Positions 43,165-52,925 of a stretch of 56,746 nucleotides of DNA are shown here, one piece after another. Both the position numbers and the translations under genes were made by a program. The notes under the pieces are model-generated. The model saw only the letters and a program-made list of their open reading frames with translations, made no database searches and was not told the origin of the DNA. The stretch is from NCBI GenBank assembly GCA_937123825.1, contig CAKZKQ010000035.1, positions 1 through 56,746 on the forward strand, in the 5' to 3' direction. The DNA comes from an uncultured Pseudomonadota bacterium (GTDB lineage Bacteria; Myxococcota_A; Bradymonadia; Bradymonadales; GCA-2716585). How positions within the stretch are numbered: the stretch's first letter is position 1; each line of letters begins with the position of its first letter.

Positions 43165-45255
43165 TCAGGTGCGCGCGCTGGTCTGGTGGGTGCGCAGGAT
43201 TTCTTGCGGGGTGGTCAGGCCCCGGGTCAGCAGCGAGGCACCATAGCGTGCCATGCTGACGTGGTCGGTGCCGCTGGCGGCGCGCGTGATGTCTTCGAGC
43301 GGCGCGCGGGCCAGCAGCTGCGCACGGATCGATTCATTCATGGTCAACAGTTCAAATGTGGCGATGCGGCCGTTGAAGCCAGTGCCGTTGCACGCCGGGC
43401 AGCCTTGCGGGGTCATGAAGCTGCCCTCAGTGGTGCCTTTGGGCAGGATCCCGGCCTCGACCAGGGCGCCGATGACGCTGGGGCTCTGGGGCTCTTCTGT
43501 GGCACAGACCGGACACAGGCGCCGGACCAGACGCTGACAGAGGATCCCGTTGACGGCGTACCCCAGCGAGTAGGGGTCCATGCCCATCTCCATAAACCTC
43601 ACCAGCGCCCCCGGGGCGGTGTTGGCGTGGAAGGAGGTCATCACCAGGTGACCGACCAGACCCGCCTCAAGCGCGATCCTGGCCGTCTCCACATCGCGCG
43701 TCTCGCCCACCAGAATAATGTCCGGGTTTTGGCGCAGGATGCCGCGCAGCACCGCTGGGAAGGTCAGGCCCACTTGCGGGTTGACCTGGATCTGGTTGAA
43801 GGACGGGATGTTGAACTCCACCGGGTCTTCGACGGTGGTGATGTTGGTCTGATCGCCAGCGCGCTCATGCAGGGCAGAGTAGAGCGTGGTGGTCTTGCCG
43901 CTGCCGGTCGGCCCGCAGACGATGAGCATGCCGTAGGGCTGATTGGCCAGACGGCGGATGAGGTTGCAGACCGGCTCGATGAGGACCAACTCATTGAGGG
44001 GCTTGAGCCCCGAGATGGTGTCCAACACACGCAACACGGCCTTCTCGCCGTCAATGGTCGGCATGGTGTTGACGCGCAGGTCGTAGGGGCGGCCGTCGAG
44101 GACCAGGCTGATGCGCCCGTCTTGGGAGGTGCGCCGCTCGGCGATGTCGAGCTTGGCCAGGATCTTGAGCCTGGACATGATGGCGCGCCCCATGGCCACG
44201 GGCATGGGGTTGGGATCGACCTGGAGTTGACCCTCGATGCGGTAACGCACCACAACGCTGTAGGGGGTCGGCTCAATGTGGATGTCGCTGGCGCCAGCCT
44301 TCAACGCGCGGATGACGATGTCGTTGAAGGCCTTGACCGGATCGCCGCTCTTGAGCTTCTCATCGTCGCTCTGTGATTGGATGTAGTTCAGGTCCGCCGA
44401 GGAGGTGTCCACGGTGGCGATCGTCACCGGGCCTTGTTGGAGCGCCTGGCGGGCTTTGCGGCGCTGGCGCTGCTTGAGCATGGCGGCCAGCGCGTCTTCG
44501 GCGGTGCCTGGGATGACATCCAGCTCGGTGGTGGCCTGCTCGTCCTGGGCGCCCTCGTTTTGGGCGTGGTCGGCGACAAAGCGCTCGTAGTGGTCGGGTT
44601 GGACAAAGACCGGGCGAACCTTCACCCCCCGCAGCACGCGCCGCACGTCGTCCAGCGCCACCTGATTGGTGGGGTCGGGGGTGGCCACCGTCAGCGTGTT
44701 TTGTTTGACGCTCAGCGGGATCAGGCGGTGCGTCTCGCGCAGGCGCCTGGGGATCATCTGGTAGATCTCAGCGTCGTACTTGAGCTGGTGGGCCTCCACG
44801 CGGGGCTGCCCGCGGCGTAGATCCGACTCGCTCAGGCGCTCGGCCAAGACGCGGCACATGGTGATGGACAGCTCGGGGGCGCGCTGCATCAGCGCAAAGA
44901 GCACCTGTTGGTGCAGCACCATCGCCTCGGTGTGCTCCAACGCCCGACACATGGCGCTGCGCGGCGCACCGGTCAGCAGCGACATCTCGCCAAAGAACTG
45001 CCCGGGGTAGAGCCTGGCCAGTTCCACCTCCAGGCCCAGCAGCGCGTCCACCTGATAGACGCCCACCTTGCCCCCGACGATGATGTACATCCTGTCGCCC
45101 TGCTCGCCGTCCTGCACGATGACATCGCCAGGGTTGAAGCGCACAAAGCCCAGCCGGCCGGCCAGCAGCGTTTTGTACTCGTCAGAGAGGGACTCAAAGA
45201 GCGGCACATTGCTCAAAAGCGCGACGACGCGCTCCACCGTGATCTTGTTCTGCAC
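43165..45255 (-). CDS. GspE/PilB-type secretion ATPase fused to an N-terminal cNMP-binding domain
   Basis: About 696 aa from GTG 45255 (CAGGAG 10-15 nt upstream). Residues ~15-130 are a CNB domain (GQFFGEMSLLTGAPRSAMC cassette). An MshEN/T2SSE_N-type domain follows (about 165-235, MIPRRLRETHRLIPL), a family in which some members bind c-di-GMP. The ATPase has GASDIHIEP, Walker A GPTGSGKTTT (about 446), the Asp box QNPDIILVGETRD and His box, and a Zn-binding CPVC...CPAC near 590-640. This powers type II secretion or type IV pili. No other secretion genes are adjacent. Confidence 0.93.
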   Translation of the reverse strand: MQNKITVERVVALLSNVPLFESLSDEYKTLLAGRLGFVRFNPGDVIVQDGEQGDRMYIIVGGKVGVYQVDALLGLEVELARLYPGQFFGEMSLLTGAPRSAMCRALEHTEAMVLHQQVLFALMQRAPELSITMCRVLAERLSESDLRRGQPRVEAHQLKYDAEIYQMIPRRLRETHRLIPLSVKQNTLTVATPDPTNQVALDDVRRVLRGVKVRPVFVQPDHYERFVADHAQNEGAQDEQATTELDVIPGTAEDALAAMLKQRQRRKARQALQQGPVTIATVDTSSADLNYIQSQSDDEKLKSGDPVKAFNDIVIRALKAGASDIHIEPTPYSVVVRYRIEGQLQVDPNPMPVAMGRAIMSRLKILAKLDIAERRTSQDGRISLVLDGRPYDLRVNTMPTIDGEKAVLRVLDTISGLKPLNELVLIEPVCNLIRRLANQPYGMLIVCGPTGSGKTTTLYSALHERAGDQTNITTVEDPVEFNIPSFNQIQVNPQVGLTFPAVLRGILRQNPDIILVGETRDVETARIALEAGLVGHLVMTSFHANTAPGALVRFMEMGMDPYSLGYAVNGILCQRLVRRLCPVCATEEPQSPSVIGALVEAGILPKGTTEGSFMTPQGCPACNGTGFNGRIATFELLTMNESIRAQLLARAPLEDITRAASGTDHVSMARYGASLLTRGLTTPQEILRTHQTSART

Positions 45256-45351
45256 GCTGCAGACTCCTGATGGCTGTGGTCGATGTGGTTTGGACAGGGC
45301 CACCAGAAGTTTACAACGGGCACAGCCCAAGGCAAGCGTTCATGCAGGATT

Positions 45352-47316
45352 TCAGGGGTAGTAGAGGTCGACGGGCATGCGGATGTTCTGGGCTTTGAGC
45401 GCACGGATGTCGTGGTGATAGATGTCCCAGAAGAAGCTCACGTCGCCGGTCTCTTCATCGACGCCGACGGTGGTGTAGTCCAGGTAGACCAGCGGGCCGT
45501 CTTTGAGTTCGATGGGGGTCTCGACCCAGGAGTGGGCCTTGCGGCTGATGGATTTTCGGGTCCAGCTCTTGTCTTCGCGTCCCAGGACGTACTCGGCCAG
45601 ATCCAGAGGCTTGTAGACGCGGATGCAACCGTGGCTGAAGGCGCGCATGCTGTGCCAGAAGAGGTCGCGCTCAGAGGTGTCGTGCAGGTAGACGTCGTGT
45701 TTGTTGGGAAAGAGGAACTTGACCAGCCCCAGGCCATTTTTGGGGCCGGGTTTTTGGCGGATGTGCTTGCCGCGGATCTCGTAGCCGTTTTCTTTGTAGA
45801 AGTCGGGGTTGTCTTTGGCCTGACGCGCCAGTTCGGACTTGATGCGCCCAGGCACGGTCCATGAGGGGCTCAGGACCACCGTCTCCATCTTGTCGACCAT
45901 CAGCGGTGTGGCGTCGCGGAAGACAAACTTGCGGGTTTGCTTGTCGCGCTTTTTGCGCCGGCTGCCAACGATGACTTTGAAGTCGAGCTTCTTCTCGCCC
46001 TCATCCCAGACCCTGGCCCGGAACTCGGGCAGGTTGACGTGGACGTAGTAGGGGCCGTCCATGCCAACGCGGCTGCGGCGCAGGCGCTGGAGGTTGAGCT
46101 TGATCTGCGCCAGGCGAAACTCGGCCGGGACCATCATGGCGCGGGTCATCTCGTAATCGATCCAGCGCTTCTCGTGGAGCTGGTTGTTGCGCCGGTAGCG
46201 CAGCACCGCCTCGCCCAGCTCCTTGTCCCAGGAGTTGTTGATGGGGCCGCTGTAGAGCTTCTCTCCGGCCAGGCGCCGTTTGATCTTCTCGATGACGCCT
46301 TTGGGGTAGCGCTTGTAGTTGGCTTTGTATTTGAAGGCGTCTTTGGGGTTTTCGGGTTCGGGGATTTTGGGCATCGCCGTGGGCCAGCCGCCTTCATCGA
46401 CGATGGCCTTGTAGTGCACGGCGGCCTTCATCAGCAACGCGTATTGGGGCGTGTCGGGGTGGAGGTCGGTCATGACCCCCTCGACAGCCTCGGCGGGCTT
46501 GTTGCTGGTGGCGGCCTTGATCAGCGCCGGGGCAAAGTCGGGGCTGATTTGTGGGGGCTGGGTGGGCAGCGGGTCGTCTTTGGGCTCTTCGCTGACCTTG
46601 CCTGTGCGGATGGGCACAGGCGGCGCCGGGGCGTGGTCCAGCGCGTACTGAAGCGCGCCGTCGGCCAGCAGCAACTCCATCTCCAGGGTCTTCTCTGCGA
46701 CCTTGCTGACGGCCTTGCGGTAGTTGCCGATCCAGTCGCCCAGCGGGTCGCCGCTGGTCTCGTCCTCAAAGGCCTTCAGGACCGCTGCGTCATTGCCCTC
46801 GGGGTGCTTGGCCAGCAGCTCCGCCAGCGTCTGGCGGTCATCCTCGGTCAGCGACGGGCGCGTGCCCGCCAGACCCGCCAACGAGGCCGCTTCAGTGTTG
46901 AGGGTGCCCAACGCCTTGGTGACCTCTTCGACGTGGTAGGTGGTTGGGTCGAGCCCTTCAAGCTCGGCACGGGTCAGGACCTGGTGGAGGCGCTGTCCTG
47001 CGGGCGTCAGCGCCCCTGCGTTGGCAAAGAGCAGTTGGTGGTCGTTCTCTTTGTAGAGCGCCGTGACCTTGTTGCGATGCTTGAGCGTGACGCGCCCCAT
47101 GGCGTCTTGCCAGGCCGAGGCCTTTTGGCCACTGGAGGCGACCATTTCGGGAAGGCGAGCCTTGAATGCCTGGGCTCGGGCAACGGTGGGGTTGTTGCCG
47201 TCGTCGGTCTGGGCTGAGTCGTCGTTGCCGCACGCGGTCAGCGCCAACGCGGCCATCAGGGCCACCAAGATCTGCTTGATGAGCGGTTTCAAGGGCTGTG
47301 ATCGTCGCTGGTACAC
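45352..47316 (-). CDS. L,D-transpeptidase (YkuD family, YcbB-like)
   Basis: About 654 aa from GTG 47316 (AAGGAG 8 nt upstream). A lipoprotein signal (LVALMAALALTAC) is followed by a long N-terminal helical region (about 60-380) including peptidoglycan-binding-like segments, and the YkuD catalytic domain (about 400-600) with DTSERDLFWHSMRAFSHGCIRV, which holds the catalytic His-Cys pair (SHGC). It makes 3-3 cross-links in peptidoglycan or attaches outer-membrane lipoproteins to it. It is 97 bp upstream of the secretion ATPase on the same strand. Confidence 0.9.
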   Translation of the reverse strand: MYQRRSQPLKPLIKQILVALMAALALTACGNDDSAQTDDGNNPTVARAQAFKARLPEMVASSGQKASAWQDAMGRVTLKHRNKVTALYKENDHQLLFANAGALTPAGQRLHQVLTRAELEGLDPTTYHVEEVTKALGTLNTEAASLAGLAGTRPSLTEDDRQTLAELLAKHPEGNDAAVLKAFEDETSGDPLGDWIGNYRKAVSKVAEKTLEMELLLADGALQYALDHAPAPPVPIRTGKVSEEPKDDPLPTQPPQISPDFAPALIKAATSNKPAEAVEGVMTDLHPDTPQYALLMKAAVHYKAIVDEGGWPTAMPKIPEPENPKDAFKYKANYKRYPKGVIEKIKRRLAGEKLYSGPINNSWDKELGEAVLRYRRNNQLHEKRWIDYEMTRAMMVPAEFRLAQIKLNLQRLRRSRVGMDGPYYVHVNLPEFRARVWDEGEKKLDFKVIVGSRRKKRDKQTRKFVFRDATPLMVDKMETVVLSPSWTVPGRIKSELARQAKDNPDFYKENGYEIRGKHIRQKPGPKNGLGLVKFLFPNKHDVYLHDTSERDLFWHSMRAFSHGCIRVYKPLDLAEYVLGREDKSWTRKSISRKAHSWVETPIELKDGPLVYLDYTTVGVDEETGDVSFFWDIYHHDIRALKAQNIRMPVDLYYP

Positions 47317-47389
47317 CTCTACTCCTTGCGCACAACGCGCCGTCTCGGCGATCTCAAACGGCAGGGACCATACCACAGCCGCGCGCTTG

Positions 47390-48265
47390 TCACATCCCAT
47401 GGCCGCCGCCGACAAAAATCCGCTGTCCAGTGACCCACCTGGCCTGCTCAGAGACCAGAAACTCCACCACGGCCGCGATGTCCTCGGGTTGTCCGATCCG
47501 ACCCATGGGGATGGTCGGCAGGATGTGTCGCTCAAGCTCTGGGGTGACCCAGCCGGTCTGGATCGGGCCGGGGGAGATGGTGTTGACGGTGATGCCCCGC
47601 GGGCCAAGCTCGGTGGCGGCGCTGCGGGTGTAGCCTTCCAGGGCCAGCTTGCTGGCGCCGTAGGTGATCTCGGAGGGGAAGACGTAGGCCCCGGCGGTGC
47701 TGATGTTGACGATGCGGCCCCAAGCGGCGGTGCGCTGGGCGTGGCGGCGGGCAAATTCGGACATGGCCAGCGCCACCGCGCGGGTGTTGACGGCGAAGAT
47801 GCGGTCAAAGACCCCGGCGTTGAAGGTCTGGGGGCGATCGGTCCACATCTCGACGTGCTGCGCCGCCAGCTTGCCATCGGCGGGGACAAAGGTGTCGGCC
47901 TCCCAATAGGCAGCGTTGTTGATGAGGATGTCGACGGGACCAAGTTCCTGTGCTGCGCGCTCAAAGAGGCCGCCGATGAGCGCCGGATCGCTCAAATCAC
48001 CGTCCACCGCCACGCTGCCAACGCCCAGCGCCCGCAATTCCTGAGCGATGTCCTCTGTGGGGGCGCCGCTGAGCCACTGCAGCAGCTTGTCTCCGGGGGC
48101 TTCGGGGGGCTGCTCGGCGCGCGGGCCTGTGGACGGGCAGCCGTGGACCAGGACGTCGGCGCCCGCGCCAGCGAGCGCTCGGGCGATGGCGGCGCCGATG
48201 CCGCGCGGGTTGTTGGCGCCAGTCACCAGCGCGACGCGCCCGTCCAGAGGTTTTGATGGGGTCAT
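47390..48265 (-). CDS. Short-chain dehydrogenase/reductase
   Basis: About 291 aa from ATG 48265 (GGAG about 9 nt upstream). GANNPRGIGAA nucleotide motif at about 15-25 (with an unusual insertion between the glycines), DILINNAAYW, the catalytic Ser in NISTAGAYVF and YGASK (Tyr-x-x-x-Lys). Cytosolic. Separated from the L,D-transpeptidase by 73 bp on the same strand. Reaction: NAD(P)-dependent oxidation/reduction; substrate unknown. Confidence 0.88.
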   Translation of the reverse strand: MTPSKPLDGRVALVTGANNPRGIGAAIARALAGAGADVLVHGCPSTGPRAEQPPEAPGDKLLQWLSGAPTEDIAQELRALGVGSVAVDGDLSDPALIGGLFERAAQELGPVDILINNAAYWEADTFVPADGKLAAQHVEMWTDRPQTFNAGVFDRIFAVNTRAVALAMSEFARRHAQRTAAWGRIVNISTAGAYVFPSEITYGASKLALEGYTRSAATELGPRGITVNTISPGPIQTGWVTPELERHILPTIPMGRIGQPEDIAAVVEFLVSEQARWVTGQRIFVGGGHGM

Positions 48266-48452
48266 GGTGTGTCTCCGATGGGAAGGGGCGGTGGTGTAGG
48301 GATGGTTGTGGCGTCGCAGCGGGGCAGGGCGGCGGTGTGGTGCCTGCGCGGTTGAATCTTTTGTGCGCAGCGCCGTCAAGGTTTTGCTCTCTGGGAGTTG
48401 AATTGTCCAGCGCGCGCCGAAGTGTTGGAGGTTGATGTTGAGTTAGTGGCTT

Positions 48453-50018
48453 ATGTGGAAGGCAATGTGTGCGTTGTGGATCTTTGGTGGTGTGATGTTG
48501 GCCACAGGAGGGGCCTGGGCTGGGGACTGGCCTGACTTGTCCAGCCCTGCCGACAGCGGCGGCGGTGGGCAAAGGGACGCGGCGCTGATCGTCGGCATCG
48601 AAGATTATGTGTTTGCGCCCGACGTTGAGGGCGCCCTTGAGAATGCTGGTGACTGGTACGTCCACTTGACCCGCGCGCGCGGCGTGCCGGTGGGCAATGT
48701 CTTCTTGCTGCGCGATCAGGAAGGGACCCGAGAGAACATCCTGGACAAAGCCGCGGCAGCGGCCCGGCGCGTGGGCAAAGGTGGCACGCTCTGGGTGGTT
48801 TACATCGGCCATGGTGCCCCTGGCAGGGACGGCAAAGATGGCATCCTGGTTGGGAGCGACGCGCAGCAGTCGGCCAGCAGCCTCTATGCGCGCAGCGTCC
48901 CCCAACAAGAACTCTTTGACGCCCTCAAAGACGGCAAGCAAGCGCGCACTGTGGCCATCATCGACGCCTGCTTTAGCGGCAAAAGCAACAACGGACGGGC
49001 CCTGGTGGAGGGCTTGCAGCCGCTCTTGCCTGTTCGCGCCCAGGTGGGGGAGGTGACGGTCCTGACGGCGGCAGAGGGCGACCAGTTTGCTGGGCCGCTG
49101 CCCGGTGCGCGGCGCCCTGCGTTTTCGTACCTGGCGCTCGGAGCGCTTCGCGGCTGGGCGGACCGCAACAAGGACGGCGATGTGACGCCCGCAGAGGTGG
49201 TGAGCTACAGTCAGGACGCGCTGCGGGTGCTGCTGCGGGACCGTTCACAGACGCCGTCGCTGTCAGGTCCTGGGCAAAACGCGCCGCTGTCCTCCAAAAC
49301 GACCGAGGTTGGGCCCGATTTGAGAGCGCTGGTGTTGGCCATGGAGGAAGAAGACGAGCCCAAAGACGTCGTCGATGACGAGCCCTGGCAAAAGTTCTCC
49401 CCCATCTTTGGCTACTTTCGCCTGGGTTTGGGCCTTGGCACCCTTGGACCTGAGGGGCTGGCCATCACCACCTCCGACACCGAGGTCAATTCTGACGCCT
49501 TCTTTGACGACTACGATCTGACGCTGCGCGACGTTCAAAAAGGCATCGATCCTTTGGGGGTCAACATCCAAACGACCATTGGGCATGAGGGGCTCGTGTT
49601 GGGATGGCTCTTGAACATCGCCTGGGCCAGCGGGCTGTCGATCCCTGCGACGGTCTCCACCATCGAAGACAGTTTTACAGACGACGTGCCCGAGCTGGTT
49701 CGGGGCTTGGAGGCCACTGTGACGGGCTACCAGGCCTTCCAAGGCAGCCTGACGTTGGGCTACCGACTTGGGTTTGAGCGCCTGAGCGTCTACGGGCAGG
49801 CGGGCGCTGGTCTGGGATTGACCTTTGTGGACTTTGAATTCACCATCGACGGCAACAAGAACACAATCAGCGACTTTGAGTTCAACTTTGTGTTGCCGCT
49901 GACCGTGGGCGTGGACTTCGACCTCTACAAAAACATCTTCGCCCACGCCAGCTACACCCTCCAGGTCTCGCCCAGCGCCAGCAACGCCGTCCACGCCGGT
50001 CTGGGCATCTATTACTGA
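48453..50018 (+). CDS. Caspase-like protease fused to an outer-membrane barrel
   Basis: 521 aa. A signal peptide (about 1-24) precedes a caspase-fold domain (about 40-265) with the catalytic His120 (VVYIGHGAPG) and Cys173 (IIDACFSGKS). An EF-hand-type calcium loop, DRNKDGDVTPAE (237-248), lies at its end. From ~310 the protein is a series of amphipathic strands ending in NAVHAGLGIYY, an outer-membrane barrel with a terminal aromatic residue. ATG 48453 lacks a good ribosome-binding site; ATG 48465 has GGAAGG upstream. The direction of the protease relative to the membrane is unclear. Confidence 0.82.
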   Translation: MWKAMCALWIFGGVMLATGGAWAGDWPDLSSPADSGGGGQRDAALIVGIEDYVFAPDVEGALENAGDWYVHLTRARGVPVGNVFLLRDQEGTRENILDKAAAAARRVGKGGTLWVVYIGHGAPGRDGKDGILVGSDAQQSASSLYARSVPQQELFDALKDGKQARTVAIIDACFSGKSNNGRALVEGLQPLLPVRAQVGEVTVLTAAEGDQFAGPLPGARRPAFSYLALGALRGWADRNKDGDVTPAEVVSYSQDALRVLLRDRSQTPSLSGPGQNAPLSSKTTEVGPDLRALVLAMEEEDEPKDVVDDEPWQKFSPIFGYFRLGLGLGTLGPEGLAITTSDTEVNSDAFFDDYDLTLRDVQKGIDPLGVNIQTTIGHEGLVLGWLLNIAWASGLSIPATVSTIEDSFTDDVPELVRGLEATVTGYQAFQGSLTLGYRLGFERLSVYGQAGAGLGLTFVDFEFTIDGNKNTISDFEFNFVLPLTVGVDFDLYKNIFAHASYTLQVSPSASNAVHAGLGIYY

Positions 50019-50088
50019 AGTATGGGGTCGGGTGCAGTCACGGCTGCTCCCGCAAAGCCAACCGGCAGGTCATAGGGAGGTTGGGGCG

Positions 50089-50694
50089 ATGAAACATACG
50101 GTGGAGATCGGGCCGCTGGCGCAGAGCCAGGGATTGTCAGGACGAGTGTTGGGGGCCGGGGGCGTGCTGAGCGGCCGGGAGGTTGTGGATGCCTGGATGT
50201 CTGACGGTGAATTTGCGTTGGCCTTTGCCAGGGCGCTGGCCGATGTCCCCTTTGAGGCTTGTTTTTGGGAAACCCCGGCCTGGACCCATGAGCGCTTGAG
50301 CGAGCCGTTTGAGTTTGTGCTCATCGAAAGCCGCGCGCTTGCCCGTGTGACGCCAGATAAGAACGCTTTTGATGCTCACTTCGGCCCCAGCGGCTCCGTC
50401 GTCGCCTTCAACAACCTGCGCGCAGATGCTCGCCTTGTCGTCCCTTCGCCCATCTCGGGCGGCGCGCCTTATCCGCACCTGCTCTCTTTTGTTCGACAGG
50501 CGCCGCCGCAGCAACAACGCCGTTTGTGGCCCGAGGTTGCCCAGGCGTTGGTGGAGCGCATGGATCAGAACGCTCCAAAGCCCGTGTGGCTCAGCACCGC
50601 AGGCATGGGCGTGTCCTGGCTGCATGTTCGCGTGGATGATCGCCCCAAATATTACCGCCATGCGCCCTACCGCGCCGCACCCGATGGGTCCTGA
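50089..50694 (+). CDS. DUF6940-like protein
   Basis: About 201 aa from ATG 50089 (AGGGAGG 7-14 nt upstream). No signal peptide. The core ('FEACFWETPAWT', 'FEFVLIESRALA', 'DARLVVPSPISGGAPYPHLLSF', parts only) and the C-terminal WLSTAGMGVSWLHVRVDD match what I recall of DUF6940. Function unknown. Convergent with the AftB-like glycosyltransferase (12 bp). Confidence 0.7.
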   Translation: MKHTVEIGPLAQSQGLSGRVLGAGGVLSGREVVDAWMSDGEFALAFARALADVPFEACFWETPAWTHERLSEPFEFVLIESRALARVTPDKNAFDAHFGPSGSVVAFNNLRADARLVVPSPISGGAPYPHLLSFVRQAPPQQQRRLWPEVAQALVERMDQNAPKPVWLSTAGMGVSWLHVRVDDRPKYYRHAPYRAAPDGS

Positions 50695-50706
50695 AGATAC
50701 GATGTG

Positions 50707-52599
50707 TCAGGGCTTCTTTTTGGGCGAGGGGGCGGCTTTTGGAGCCAGTTTGGGTTTGTTGAGGATGGTTTTTGGGGCCTTTTTAGGGCCTTTGATGGCT
50801 TTGGGCCCCGGTTTGACCTGTGTTTTGGGTGCGGGCGAGTTTGTTTTGGAGCCCGGCGGCGGTGTGCTGGGCTGTTGGGCGCCTTTTGGGGGCTTGGCGG
50901 CCGGTTTTCTGGGGGGTTTGAGCGCAGGCGCGGGTGAATCTGGGCCTTTGCCCTTGAGGTAGACCCCTGGGCGCCAGCGGCTTTTCTCGGTCAGGACCTC
51001 GAAGCTGAGCCAACGCCCACGGCGCAGCTCGACGCTGACCACGTTCTTTTGTCGCACGGGGCGTTTGCTGATGCGCGGGTGGTCGACCCAGTAGGTGATG
51101 CCGCGCTCAATGGCGTATTCGCGTGGAACCTGGCGCTGGTGCCCGGCGACGCCCTTGGTGACAAAGCGAGGGTTGGTGGCGATGTCGCGGTCGTTGAGCC
51201 CCAACAGGTCCAGGCAGCGGGCCCCCGAGATGTAGGCGATGGCGCCAGCGGGGCGGATGGCCAGGGATTCTCCGGGGCCCAGGTTCTTGGCGAACCACTG
51301 GCCGGCTTCAAAGAAGATGCGGGTAAAGGACTGCTCGCGCTCGACGGTGCTGATGTGTTTGCGTCCCGGGGTGGCGGCGTGGACGTTGAGCCAGTTGCCG
51401 GCCATCAGGACCGACACGGCGGCCAACACACCCACCACGCGCAGCGCCGCTGGCTTGTCCTTCATGCTGGCCAGCACATTGACCGCGCCCAGCGCCCAAA
51501 GCGCCCAGATGGGCATCAGGACATCCAGAAAGCGAAACTCAAAGTAATCGCCCCCGACGCTCATCAGGTAAATCAGGTAGACTGCGGTGAAGAGCGCGGA
51601 GCCGATGGCGGCGGCGCGGTGCCGGCTGTAGGCCAGCGTTGCGGCGACGCCGATCACCACAAGGCCGATGTACCAACTCATGTGGTGGGTGACGAAGCTG
51701 GCTTTGAGCCAGTCCCAACCCTGGGACCATTGGGCGCCGTTGACCTTGGCGTAGAAGGTGTTGGGGACGATGTCGCCGTAGTACGCCAAGCGAAAGATCA
51801 TGTGGGGGACCACAAACGCGGCGCCCCAGGCCACCGCCAATCCCCAGCCCCTCCACAGGCCCTGACGCCATGCCTGCACCAGCGCGGTCAGCCCAAAGAC
51901 CGCCGCCAGGAGGTATCCCTCGGGACGCGTCAGGGCGGCCAGTCCCAACGATATGCCAAAGAGCGACACCCAGCGCCTTACGGGGCCTTCGGCCTTAAGG
52001 CCGCCCCGAACCCAGGCCCAGAGGGCCATCACCGCGGTCAACCCAAAGAGTTTCACCTCCATGCCCTGCATGGCCCAGACGGTGAAGGTGCGGTTGGTGG
52101 CCAGAAAGAGCGGCGCCACCAGCGCCAGCCCTTGAGTGTAGAGCAAAGGGGTGGGGGAGGTGGCCCACGCGGGTGTTTCTTGAGATGCGGATTGTGCCAG
52201 GCCGGGCAAGAGCAAGGCGGCGGTGCGCCACGTCAGCCAAAGGGTGGCGGCGCCGAGCGCGGCGCCGAGCCATCTGGCGCTGTCGAGCAGATCGAGCCCC
52301 ACCGCGCCTGCGACGCCCAGCATAAAGGTCCACAGAAAGCTGGTGTATCCTTCGACGGGTTCGCCGGGGTTGTAGACCAGCCCGTGGCCCTGGGCGAAGT
52401 TTTGGGCGTAGCGCAGGTAGATGAAGACGTCGTCGATGACCAGGCCTTTGGTCTGCGCATCGTATTGGTGGACCCGGTAGGCATAGAGCCCGACAATGAC
52501 GGCAAATCCCAGCCAGCCCAGCGCCGTGGCCAGATGGCGGCGCCAAGATGTCGAGGCTGGTGCGGTGGGGCTGGGTTCTGGGGTCGGCGCGTCGATCAT
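50707..52599 (-). CDS. GT-C membrane glycosyltransferase, AftB-like
   Basis: 630 aa. About ten TM helices. The first extracytoplasmic loop, [18 protein letters not shown], followed by [16 protein letters not shown], is the signature of AftB-type arabinofuranosyltransferases and relatives, with the Asp-Asp pair needed for lipid-linked sugar donors. A soluble domain (about 410-555) follows, and the last ~80 residues are a Pro/Lys/Ala tail that looks disordered and basic. ATG 52599. Its glycan target is unknown; arabinan is not implied for this lineage. Confidence 0.85.
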   Translation of the reverse strand: MIDAPTPEPSPTAPASTSWRRHLATALGWLGFAVIVGLYAYRVHQYDAQTKGLVIDDVFIYLRYAQNFAQGHGLVYNPGEPVEGYTSFLWTFMLGVAGAVGLDLLDSARWLGAALGAATLWLTWRTAALLLPGLAQSASQETPAWATSPTPLLYTQGLALVAPLFLATNRTFTVWAMQGMEVKLFGLTAVMALWAWVRGGLKAEGPVRRWVSLFGISLGLAALTRPEGYLLAAVFGLTALVQAWRQGLWRGWGLAVAWGAAFVVPHMIFRLAYYGDIVPNTFYAKVNGAQWSQGWDWLKASFVTHHMSWYIGLVVIGVAATLAYSRHRAAAIGSALFTAVYLIYLMSVGGDYFEFRFLDVLMPIWALWALGAVNVLASMKDKPAALRVVGVLAAVSVLMAGNWLNVHAATPGRKHISTVEREQSFTRIFFEAGQWFAKNLGPGESLAIRPAGAIAYISGARCLDLLGLNDRDIATNPRFVTKGVAGHQRQVPREYAIERGITYWVDHPRISKRPVRQKNVVSVELRRGRWLSFEVLTEKSRWRPGVYLKGKGPDSPAPALKPPRKPAAKPPKGAQQPSTPPPGSKTNSPAPKTQVKPGPKAIKGPKKAPKTILNKPKLAPKAAPSPKKKP

Positions 52600-52925
52600 G
52601 GTCTTTGGGTGCAGCGGTCCAATTCAGGTGCGCAGCGTGTCATGACCCACAGGGGATGTCGAGTCCAGGGCGTGTTTGCAAAAAGGGACCGAGACAGGCG
52701 AGGGCGATGGCATCGAGGCCGAGGAGGCGAGCGCAGGCGGGTCTTTGACCCGTTGAGCATCGACGACGACGGGATCGGTGTCGTCGGGCCGCATGTCGAT
52801 GGGAGATTTTGCAAGCACGCCCTGGTATGGGGGCGCGGAGGATAAATGCTCGGCTTTTGAATAAACGTTGTGGGTGTGGCGTCTTGCGATTTGCGCACAA
52901 ATCAAAACAATCTCAAGGAGCAGAC
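52600..52925. other. Intergenic between divergent genes, no gene seen
   Basis: 326 bp. A 7-bp inverted repeat, CGACGAC...GTCGTCG (52764-52786), is the only structure seen. The open frames on both strands lack ribosome-binding sites, and their sequences look non-genic. Confidence 0.4.
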
